Below the pieces are notes generated by a model. It was not told the DNA's origin. It searched no databases and saw nothing but the letters and a program-made list of their open reading frames with translations. Shown here one piece after another: positions 1 through 9,125 of a stretch of 64,000 bases of DNA. The stretch covers positions 2,480,001 to 2,544,000 of the forward strand of contig OZ059894.1 of NCBI GenBank assembly GCA_964057225.1, written 5' to 3'. Source of the DNA: Auanema rhodensis. Lineage: Eukaryota > Nematoda > Chromadorea > Rhabditida > Rhabditidae. The position numbers were made by a program, and so were the translations under genes. Each line of letters begins with the position of its first letter. Position 1 is the stretch's first letter.

Positions 1-723
1 CAAAAACATTTTGACAAAAATTTTTTCGAAAAATTTCAAAATATTTTAGCAAGAAGTAGATGTTTTTAGATTCCTTTTTTCAAGGCAAAGACGATGGACA
101 ATGTTATTCAACGAAAAAATAATTTCTTCAGGGTGAAAATCGAGGATATAAGGGTGAACTTATATCAGTTGATATCTCGGTGCATTTTTAAGCTAGCGCA
201 AATCTGATAACACAGATCGACGCAGCTTAAAAATTCGCATCAAATGCACTATACTACATTGTGAAACGCTCAATACAAAAATTAGTTATGATCGTTTGAA
301 AAATGATGAATTAGTGTATGTTGAGTTTCCATGTACACTCAACATTGCTTCCAAAAACATTTTGACAAAAATTTTTTCGAAAAATTTCAAAATAATTTAG
401 CAAAAAGTAGATGTTTTTAGATTCCTTTTTTCAAGGCGAAGACGATGGACATTGTTATTCAACGAAAAAATTAATTCTTCAGGGTGAAAATCGAGGATAT
501 AAGTGTGAACATATATCAGTTGATATCTCGGTGCATTTTTAAGCTAGCGCAAATCTGATAACACAGACCGACGCAGCTTAAAAATCTGCATCGAATGCAC
601 TATTCTACATTGAGAAACGCTCAATACAAAAATTAGTTATGATCGTTTGAAAAATGATGCATTAGTGTATGTTGAGTTTCCATGTACAATCAACATTGCT
701 TCCAAAAACATTTTGACAAAAAT

Positions 724-735
724 TTTTTCGAAAAA
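724..735. other. TTTTTCGAAAAA palindrome (one per monomer)
   Basis: A perfect 12-base palindrome centred on TTCGAA (a BstBI-type site) lies within a longer run of A and T tracts, monomer positions 22-33. A subset of monomers carries CGAGAAA in place of CGAAAAA (for example at 4238, 5994, 18630 and 60044), which breaks the symmetry. Others read TATTTTTCG on the left side (for example 39330 and 40734), shortening the T run by one. Adjacent A tracts suggest intrinsic curvature, an inference not measured here. Confidence 0.8.
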
Positions 736-846
736 TTTCAAAATAATTTAGCAAAAAGTAGATGTTTTTAGATTCCTTTTTTCAAGGCGAAGACGATGGA
801 CATTGTTATTCAACGAAAAAATTAATTCTTCAGGGTGAAAATCGAG

Positions 847-868
847 GATATAAGTGTGAACTTATATC
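847..868. other. Hairpin 1: 9-bp inverted repeat with GTGA loop (one per monomer)
   Basis: Arms GATATAAGT (847-855) and ACTTATATC (860-868) are perfectly complementary around a 4-base GTGA loop, monomer positions 145-166. As RNA the loop would be GUGA, a GNRA-type tetraloop. A competing pairing joins CGAG plus ATAT (843-851, one bulged G) to ATATCTCG (874-881). Common variants break one pair without compensation: GATCTAAG, AACATATATC, AAGGGTGAAC and TGATTTTATATC. The symmetry is frequent but not strictly maintained. Confidence 0.85.
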
Positions 869-885
869 AGTTGATATCTCGGTGC

Positions 886-936
886 ATTTTTAAGCTAGCG
901 CAAATCTGATAACACAGATCGACGCAGCTTAAAAAT
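886..936. other. Hairpin 2: long imperfect dyad, 19 pairs (one per monomer)
   Basis: Arms ATTTTTAAGCT (886-896) and AGCTTAAAAAT (926-936) pair over 11 bp. Then comes a bulged A, GCG (898-900) with CGC (923-925), a 3x3 internal loop, ATCTG (904-908) with CAGAT (915-919), and the loop ATAACA. Outside it, GTGC (882-885) can pair with GCAC (948-951). Monomer positions 184-234. Variants that weaken it include TTTCAAGCT, TTTCTAAGCT, CAGACCGAC and the distal AGCTTACAAAT. None appears to be matched by a compensating change in the other arm. Confidence 0.85.
894..899. other. NheI site GCTAGC, near-invariant per monomer
   Basis: GCTAGC lies where the left arm of hairpin 2 meets its bulge, monomer positions 192-197. 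It is kept in almost every copy read. Exceptions seen are GCTAACG near 46873 (monomer 134) and TTACGCTAGC at 5101 and 12471, where the site itself stays intact. It is useful as a physical marker of the period. Confidence 0.85.
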
Positions 937-959
937 CCGCATCGAATGCACTATACTAC

Positions 960-976
960 ATTGAGAAACGCTTAAT
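960..976. other. Hairpin 5: ATTGAG / CTCAAT with AAACG loop (one per monomer)
   Basis: In the common form ATTGAG and CTCAAT pair perfectly over 6 bp around AAACG, monomer positions 258-274. In monomer 3 the right arm is CTTAAT, which keeps a G-T pair. The variant ATTAAG with CTTGAT (near 47641 and 48343) keeps all six positions paired if one T-G wobble is allowed. Others (GCCTAAT, ATTGTG) break a pair. The stem is short and could be fortuitous. Confidence 0.6.
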
Positions 977-1039
977 ACAAAAATTAGTTATGATCGTTTG
1001 AAAAATGATGCATTAGTGTATGTTGAGTTTCCATGTACA
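977..1039. other. Near-invariant monomer segment (positions 275-337)
   Basis: The run TTAGTTA, TGATCGTTTG, AAAAATGATG (984-1010), followed after one polymorphic base by ATTAGTGTATGTTGAG and TTTCCATGTACA, is almost unchanged in all copies. Exceptions seen: ATGATGGTTTG at 5907 and 13277, AAAGTTAG near 6947, TAGAAAAATTAG in a few copies after 49 kb, and one inserted A near 60996. The single base at 1011 alternates C or A throughout; C creates an NsiI site (ATGCAT). Such a contrast with the variable first half may reflect a protein-binding requirement (inference). Confidence 0.6.
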
Positions 1040-1047
1040 CTCAACAT
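1020..1047. other. Hairpin 3: ATGTTGAGT / ACTCAACAT (one per monomer)
   Basis: Perfect 9-bp arms (1020-1028 and 1039-1047) flank the 10-base loop TTCCATGTAC, monomer positions 318-345. An alternative pairing joins GTGTA (1016-1020) to TACAC. A recurrent variant ACAATCAACAT (for example near 690, 2442, 18235 and 34030) and ACTAAACAT (near 47020 and 47722) each break a pair in the right arm; CATAGC instead of CATTGC lies just outside the stem. Confidence 0.8.
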
Positions 1048-1755
1048 TGCTTCCAAAAACATTTTGACAAAAATTTTTTCGAAAAATTTCAAAATAATTT
1101 AGCAAAAAGTAGATGTTTTTAGATTCCTTTTTTCAAGGCAAAGACGATGGACATTGTTATTCAACGAAAAAATCAATTCTTCAGGGTGAAAATCGAGGAT
1201 CTAAGTGTGAACTTATATCAGTTGATATCTCGGTGCATGTTTAAGCTAGCGTAAATCTGATAACACAGACCGACGCAGCTTAAAAATCCGCATCGAATGC
1301 ACTATTCTACATTGAGAAACGCTCAATACAAAAATTAGTTATGATCGTTTGAAAAATGATGCATTAGTGTATGTTGAGTTTCCATGTACACTCAACATTG
1401 CTTCCAAAAACATTTTGACAAAAATTTTTTCGAAAAATTTCAAAATAATTTAGCAAAAAGTAGATGTTTTTAGATTCCTTTTTTCAAGGCAAAGACGATG
1501 GACTTTGTTATTCAACGAAAAAATCAATTCTTCAGGGTGAAAATCGAGGATCTAAGTGTGAACTTATATCAGTTGATATCTCGGTGCATTTTTAAGCTAG
1601 CGCAAATCTGATAACACAGATCGACGCAGCTTAAAAATCCGCATCGAATGCACTATACTACATTGAGAAACGCTCAATACAAAAATTAGTTATGATCGTT
1701 TGAAAAATGATGCATTAGTGTATGTTGAGTTTCCATGTACACTCAACATTGCTTC

Positions 1756-4700
1756 CAAAAACATTTTGACAAAAATTTTTTCGAAAAATTTCAAAATAAT
1801 TTAGCAAAAAGTAGATGTTTTTAGATTCCTTTTTTCAAGGCAAAGACGATGGACTATGTTATTCAACGAAAAAATTAATTCTTCAGGGTGAAAATCGAGG
1901 ATATAAGTGTGAACTTATATCAGTTGATATCTCGGTGCATTTTCAAGCTAGCGCAAATCTGATAACACAGATCGACGCAGCTTAAAAATCCGCATCGAAT
2001 GCACTATACTACATTGAGAAACGCTTAATACAAAAATTAGTTATGATCGTTTGAAAAATGATGAATTAGTGTATGTTGAGTTTCCATGTACACTCAACAT
2101 TGCTTCCAAAAACATTTTGACAAAAATTTTTTCGAAAAATTTCAAAATAATTTAGCAAAAAGTAGATGTTTTCAGATTTTTTTTTCAAGGCAAAGACGAT
2201 GGACAATGTTATTCAACGAAAAAATTAATTCTTCAGGGTGAAAATCGAGGATATAAGTGTGAACTTATATCAGTTGATATCTCGGTGCATTTTTAAGCTA
2301 GCGCAAATCTGATAACACAGACCGACGCAGCTTAAAAATCCGCATCGAATGCACTATTACACATTGAGAAACGCTCAATACAAAAATTAGTTATGATCGT
2401 TTGAAAAATGATGCATTAGTGTATGTTGAGTTTCCATGTACAATCAACATTGCTTCCAAAAACATTTTGACAAAAATTTTTTCGAAAAATTTCAAAATAA
2501 TTTAGCAAAAAGTAGATGTTTTTAGATTCCGTTTTTCAAGGCAAAGACGATGGACGATGTTATTCAACGAAAAAATTAATTCTTCAGGGTGAAAATCGAG
2601 GATATAAGTGTGAACTTATATCAGTTGATATCTCGGTGCATTTTTAAGCTAGCGCAAATCTGATAACACAGATCGACGCAGCTTAAAAATCCGCTTCGAA
2701 TGCACTATACTACATTGAGAAACGCTCAATACAAAAATTAGTTATGATCGTTTGAAAAATGATGAATTAGTGTATGTTGAGTTTCCATGTACACTCAACA
2801 TTGCTTCCAAAAACATTTTGACAAAAATTTTTTCGAAAAATTTCAAAATAATTTAGCAAAAAGTAGATGTTTTTAGATTCCTCTTTTTAAGGCAAAGACG
2901 ATGGACAATGTTATTCAACGAAAAAATTAATTCTTCAGGGTGAAAATCGAGGATATAAGTGTGAACTTATATCAGTTGATATCTCGGTGCATTTTTAAGC
3001 TAGCGCAAATCTGATAACACAGATCGACGCAGCTTAAAAATCCGCATCGAATGCACTATACTACATTGAGAAACGCTCAATACAAAAATTAGTTATGATC
3101 GTTTGAAAAATGATGCATTAGTGTATGTTGAGTTTCCATGTACACTCAACATTGCTTCCAAAAACATTTTGACAAAAATTTTTTCGAAAAATTTCAAAAT
3201 AATTTAGCAAAAAGTAGATGTTTTTAGATTCCTTTTTTTAAGGCAAAGACGATGGACAATGTTATTCAACGAAAAAATTAATTCTTCAGGGTGAAAATCG
3301 AGGATATAAGTGTGAACTTATATCAGTTGATATCTCGGTGCATTTTCAAGCTAGCGCAAATCTGATAACACAGATCGACGCAGCTTAAAAATCCGCATCA
3401 AATGCACTATACTACATTGAGAAACGCTTAATACAAAAATTAGTTATGATCGTTTGAAAAATGATGCATTAGTGTATGTTGAGTTTCCATGTACACTCAA
3501 CATTGCTTCCAAAAACATTTTGACAAAAATTTTTTCGAAAAATTTCAGAATAATTTAGCAAAAAGTAGATGTTTTTAGATTCCTTTTTTCAAGGCAAAGA
3601 CGATGGACATTGTTATTCAACGAAAAAATTAATTCTTCAGGGTGAAAATCGAGGATATAAGTGTGAACATATATCAGTTGATATCTCGGTGCATTTTTAA
3701 GCTAGCGCAAATCTGATAACACAGACCGACGCAGCTTAAAAATCCGCATCGAATGCACTATTCTACATTGAGAAACGCTCAATACAAAAATTAGTTATGA
3801 TCGTTTGAAAAATGATGCATTAGTGTATGTTGAGTTTCCATGTACAATCAACATTGCTTCCAAAAACATTTTGACAAAAATTTTTTCGAAAAATTTCAAA
3901 ATAATTTAGCAAAAAGTAGATGTTTTTAGATTCCGTTTTTCAAGGCAAAGACGATGGACGATGTTATTCAACGAAAAAATTAATTCTTCAGGGTGAAAAT
4001 CGAGGATATAAGTGTGAACTTATATCAGTTGATATCTCGGTGCATTTTTAAGCTAGCGCAAATCTGATAACACAGATCAACGCAGCTTAAAAATCCGCAT
4101 CGAATGCACTATTCTACATTGAGAAACGCTCAATACAAAAATTAGTTATGATCGTTTGAAAAATGATGAATTAGTGTATGTTGAGTTTCCATGTACACTC
4201 AACATTGCTTCCAAAAACATTTTGACAAAAATTTTTTCGAGAAATTTCAGAATAATTTAGCAAAAAGTAGATGTTTTTAGATTCCTTTTTTCAAGGCGAA
4301 GACGATGGACATTGTTATTCAACGAAAAAATTAATTCTTCAGGGTGAAAATCGAGGATATAAGTGTGAACTTATATCAGTTGATATCTCGGTGCATTTTT
4401 AAGCTAGCGCAAATCTGATAACACAGATCGACGCAGCTTAAAAATCCGCATCGAATGCACTATACTACATTGAGAAACGCTTAATACAAAAATTAGTTAT
4501 GATCGTTTGAAAAATGATGCATTAGTGTATGTTGAGTTTCCATGTACACTCAACATTGCTTCCAAAAACATTTTGACAAAAATTTTTTCGAAAAATTTCA
4601 AAATAATTTAGCAAAAAGTAGATGTTTTTAGATTCCTTTTTTTAAGGCAAAGACGATGGACAATGTTATTCAACGAAAAAATTAATTCTTCAGGGTGAAA

Positions 4701-7700
4701 ATCGAGGATATAAGTGTGAACTTATATCAGTTGATATCTCGGTGCATTTTTAAGCTAGCGCAAATCTGATAACACAGATCGATGCAGCTTAAAAATCCGC
4801 ATCGAATGCACTATACTACATTGAGAAACGCTTAATACAAAAATTAGTTATGATCGTTTGAAAAATGATGAATTAGTGTATGTTGAGTTTCCATGTACAC
4901 TCAACATTGCTTCCAAAAACATTTTGACAAAAATTTTTTCGAAAAATTTCAAGATAATTTAGCAAAAAGTAGATGTTTTTAGATTCCGTTTTTCAAGGCA
5001 AAGACGATGGACGATGTTATTCAACGAAAAAATTAATTCTTCAGGGTGAAAATCGAGGATATAAGTGTGAACTTATATCAGTTGATATCTCGGTGCATTT
5101 TTACGCTAGCGCAAATCTGATAACACAGATCGACGCAGCTTAAAAATCCGCTTCGAATGCACTATACTACATTGAGAAACGCTCAATACAAAAATTAGTT
5201 ATGATCGTTTGAAAAATGATGCATTAGTGTATGTTGAGTTTCCATGTACACTCAACATTGCTTCCAAAAACATTTTGACAAAAATTTTTTCGAAAAATTT
5301 CAGAATAATTTAGCAAAAAGTAGATGTTTTTAGATTCCTTTTTTCAAGGCAAAGACGATGGACATTGTTATTCAACGAAAAAATTAATTCTTCAGGGTGA
5401 AAATCGAGGATATAAGTGTGAACATATATCAGTTGATATCTCGGTGCATTTTTAAGCTAGCGCAAATCTGATAACACAGACCGACGCAGCTTAAAAATCC
5501 GCATCGAATGCACTATTCTACATTGAGAAACGCTCAATACAAAAATTAGTTATGATCGTTTGAAAAATGATGCATTAGTGTATGTTGAGTTTCCATGTAC
5601 AATCAACATTGCTTCCAAAAACATTTTGACAAAAATTTTTTCGAAAAATTTCAAAATAATTTAGCAAAAAGTAGATGTTTTTAGATTTCGTTTTTCAAGG
5701 CAAAGACGATGGACGATGTTATTCAACGAAAAAATTAATTCTTCAGGGTGAAAATCGAGGATATAAGTGTGAACTTATATCAGTTGATATCTCGGTGCAT
5801 TTTTAAGCTAGCGCAAATCTGATAACACAGATCGACGCAGCTTAAAAATCCGCATCGAATGCACTATACTACATTGAGAAACGCTCAATACAAAAATTAG
5901 TTATGATGGTTTGAAAAATGATGAATTAGTGTATGTTGAGTTTCCATGTACACTCAACATTGCTTCCAAAAACATTTTGACAAAAATTTTTTCGAGAAAT
6001 TTCAAAATAATTTAGCAAAAAGTAGATGTTTTTAGATTCCTTTTTTCAAGGCGAAGACGATGGACATTGTTATTCAACGAAAAAATTAATTCTTCAGGGT
6101 GAAAATCGAGGATATAAGTGTGAACTTATATCAGTTGATATCTCGGTGCATTTTTAAGCTAGCGCAAATCTGATAACACAGATCGACGCAGCTTAAAAAT
6201 CCGCATCGAATGCACTATACTACATTGAGAAACGCTCAATACAAAAATTAGTTATGATCGTTTGAAAAATGATGAATTAGTGTATGTTGAGTTTCCATGT
6301 ACACTCAACATTGCTTCCAAAAACATTTTGACAAAAATTTTTTCGAGAAATTTCAAAATAATTTAGCAAAAAGTAGATGTTTTTAGATTCCTTTTTTCAA
6401 GGCGAAGACGATGGACATTGTTATTCAACGAAAAAATTAATTCTTCAGGGTGAAAATCGAGGATATAAGTGTGAACTTATATCAGTTGATATCTCGGTGC
6501 ATTTTTAAGCTAGCGCAAATCTGATAACACAGATCGACGCAGCTTAAAAATCCGCATCGAATGCACTATACTACATTGAGAAACGCTTAATACAAAAATT
6601 AGTTATGATCGTTTGAAAAATGATGAATTAGTGTATGTTGAGTTTCCATGTACACTCAACATTGCTTCCAAAAACATTTTGACAAAAATTTTTTCGAGAA
6701 ATTTCAAAATAATTTAGCAAAAAGTAGATGTTTTTAGATTCCTTTTTTCAAGGCGAAGACGATGGACATTGTTATTCAACGAAAAAATTAATTCTTCAGG
6801 GTGAAAATCGAGGATATAAGTGTGAACTTATATCAGTTGATATCTCGGTGCATTTTTAAGCTAGCGCAAATCTGATAACACAGATCGACGCAGCTTAAAA
6901 ATCCGCATCGAATGCACTATACTACATTGAGAAACGCTCAATACAAAAGTTAGTTATGATCGTTTGAAAAATGATGAATTAGTGTATGTTGAGTTTCCAT
7001 GTACACTCAACATTGCTTCCAAAAACATTTTGACAAAAATTTTTTCGAAAAATTTCAAAATAATTTAGCAAAAAGTAGATGTTTTTAGATTCCTTTTTTT
7101 AAGGCAAAGACGATGGACAATGTTATTCAACGAAAAAATTGATTCTTCAGGGTGAAAATCGAGGATATAAGTGTGAACTTATATCAGTTGATATCTCGGT
7201 GCATTTTTAAGCTAGCGCAAATCTGATAACACAGATCGACGCAGCTTAAAAATCCGCTTCGAATGCACTATACTACATTGAGAAACGCTCAATACAAAAA
7301 TTAGTTATGATCGTTTGAAAAATGATGAATTAGTGTATGTTGAGTTTCCATGTACACTCAACATTGCTTCCAAAAACATTTTGACAAAAATTTTTTCGAA
7401 AAATTTCAGAATAATTTAGCAAAAAGTAGATGTTTTTAGATTCCTTTTTTCAAGGCAAAGACGATGGACATTGTTATTCAACGAAAAAATTAATTCTTCA
7501 GGGTGAAAATCGAGGATATAAGTGTGAACTTATATCAGTTGATATCTCGGTGCATTTTTAAGCTAGCGCAAATCTGATAACACAGATCGACGCAGCTTAA
7601 AAATCCGCATCGAATGCACTATACTACATTGAGAAACGCTCAATACAAAAATTAGTTATGATCGTTTGAAAAATGATGCATTAGTGTATGTTGAGTTTCC

Positions 7701-8423
7701 ATGTACACTCAACATAGCTTCCAAAAACATTTTGACAAAAATTTTTTCGAAAAATTTCAAAATAATTTAGCAAAAAGTAGATGTTTTTAGATTCCTTTTT
7801 TCAAGGCAAAGACGATGGACAATGTTATTCAACGAAAAAATTAATTCTTCAGGGTGAAAATCGAGGATATAAGTGTGAACTTATATCAGTTGATATCTCG
7901 GTGCATTTTTAAGCTAGCGCAAATCTGATAACACAGAACGACGCAGCTTAAAAATCCGCATCGAATGCACTATACTACATTGAGAAACGCTTAATACAAA
8001 AATTAGTTATGATCGTTTGAAAAATGATGCATTAGTGTATGTTGAGTTTCCATGTACACTCAACATTGCTTCCAAAAACATTTTGACAAAAATTTTTTCG
8101 AAAAATTTCAAAATAATTTAGCAAAAAGTAGATGTTTTTAGATTCCTTTTTTTAAGGCAAAGACGATGGACAATGTTATTCAACGAAAAAATTAATTCTT
8201 CAGGGTGAAAATCGAGGATATAAGTGTGAACTTATATCAGTTGATATCTCGGTGCATTTTTAAGCTAGCGCAAATCTGATAACACAGATCGACGCAGCTT
8301 AAAAATCCGCATCGAATGCACTATACTACATTGAGAAACGCTCAATACAAAAATTAGTTATGATCGTTTGAAAAATGATGCATTAGTGTATGTTGAGTTT
8401 CCATGTACACTCAACATTGCTTC
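1756..8423 (+). repeat. Long block, copy 1 (monomers 6-24)
   Basis: Nineteen monomers that reappear in order at 9126. Rare markers recur at an offset of exactly 7370: the polyT variant at 2171/9541, CCTCTTTTTAAGG at 2880/10250, GATCAACGC at 4076/11446, TTACGCTAGC at 5101/12471, GATTTCG at 5686/13056 and ATGATGGTTTG at 5905/13275. After about 6000 the offset becomes 6317 because three monomers here are missing from the second copy. Near-identity over several kb implies a recent duplication, or an assembly duplication. Confidence 0.9.
5967..7019 (+). repeat. Three nearly identical monomers (18-20) present only in copy 1
   Basis: Three consecutive monomers share CGAGAAATTTC, GGCGAAG and GACATTG and differ by only a few bases (GCTTAAT in monomer 19, AAAGTTAG in monomer 20). 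In the second long block they are replaced by a single hybrid monomer at 13337. The difference is exactly three repeat lengths, as expected from unequal exchange in register. Confidence 0.85.
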
Positions 8424-9125
8424 CAAAAACATTTTGACAAAAATTTTTTCGAAAAATTTCAAAATAATTTAGCAAAAAGTAGATGTTTTTAGATTCCTTT
8501 TTTCAAGGCAAAGACGATGGACTTTGTTATTCAACGAAAAAATCAATTCTTCAGGGTGAAAATCGAGGATCTAAGTGTGAACTTATATCAGTTGATATCT
8601 CGGTGCATTTTTAAGCTAGCGCAAATCTGATAACACAGATCGACGCAGCTTAAAAATCCGCATCGAATGCACTATACTACATTGAGAAACGCTCAATACA
8701 AAAATTAGTTATGATCGTTTGAAAAATGATGCATTAGTGTATGTTGAGTTTCCATGTACACTCAACATTGCTTCCAAAAACATTTTGACAAAAATTTTTT
8801 CGAAAAATTTCAAAATATTTTAGCAAGAAGTAGATGTTTTTAGATTCCTTTTTTCAAGGCAAAGACGATGGACAATGTTATTCAACGAAAATATAATTTC
8901 TTCAGGGTGAAAATCGAGGATATAAGGGTGAACTTATATCAGTTGATATCTCGGTGCATTTTTAAGCTAGCGCAAATCTGATAACACAGATCGACGCAGC
9001 TTAAAAATCCGCATCAAATGCACTATACTACATTGTGAAACGCTCAATACAAAAATTAGTTATGATCGTTTGAAAAATGATGAATTAGTGTATGTTGAGT
9101 TTCCATGTACACTCAACATTGCTTC
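8424..9125 (+). repeat. Monomers 25-26 between the two long-block copies
   Basis: Monomer 25 carries GACTTTG, AAAATCAATTC and GATCTAAG like monomer 5. Monomer 26 is a T-type repeat like monomer 1, sharing the rare ATTGTGAAAC and AAGGGTGAAC, with a private change CGAAAATATAATTTC near 8886. This order (5-like, 1-like, 6-like) differs from the start of the window (1, 2-5, 6), marking a rearranged junction. Confidence 0.8.

Larger units (their letters stand above)
703..1053 (+). repeat. Reference satellite monomer (monomer 3), close to consensus
   Basis: Used here as the coordinate standard (monomer position = coordinate minus 702). Order of parts: A/T-tract region with the TTCGAA dyad (positions 1-60); polymorphic pyrimidine tract and GACGATGGAC segment (70-110); AT-rich CGAAAAAATTAATTC (114-128); hairpin with arms GATATAAGT and ACTTATATC (145-166); EcoRV site (171-176); long imperfect hairpin with a NheI site in its left arm (184-234); small ATTGAG hairpin (258-274); conserved segment (275-337); ATGTTGAGT hairpin (318-345). 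The length is a multiple of three, so reading frame is kept between monomers, but stops interrupt all frames. Confidence 0.97.
1..1755 (+). repeat. Monomers 1-5, leading part of the window
   Basis: Five monomers with no complete higher-order unit inside the window. Monomer 1 is the T type (CAAAATATTTTAGCAAGAAG, AAAAAATAATTTC, AAGGGTGAAC, ATTGTGAAAC). Monomers 2-3 carry GGCGAAG, and monomers 4-5 carry AAAATCAATTC with GATCTAAG. Monomer 5 (1405) closely matches monomer 25 (8424), and monomer 1 closely matches monomer 26 (8775). Confidence 0.85.

Noticed and set aside
703-740. Transposon terminal inverted repeats or target-site duplications
   Set aside because: The short dyads are internal to the monomer and recur in every copy; there is no element body or duplication bordering one.
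801-840. CENP-B-box-like sequence on the minus strand (TTTCGTTGAATAACA)
   Set aside because: The first eight bases fit the start of the CENP-B consensus, but the essential CGGG half is missing in all copies. At most a chance half-match.
847-936. Hairpins read as rho-independent terminators
   Set aside because: The stems are AT-rich, are not followed by a T run in the right place, and are not next to any gene.
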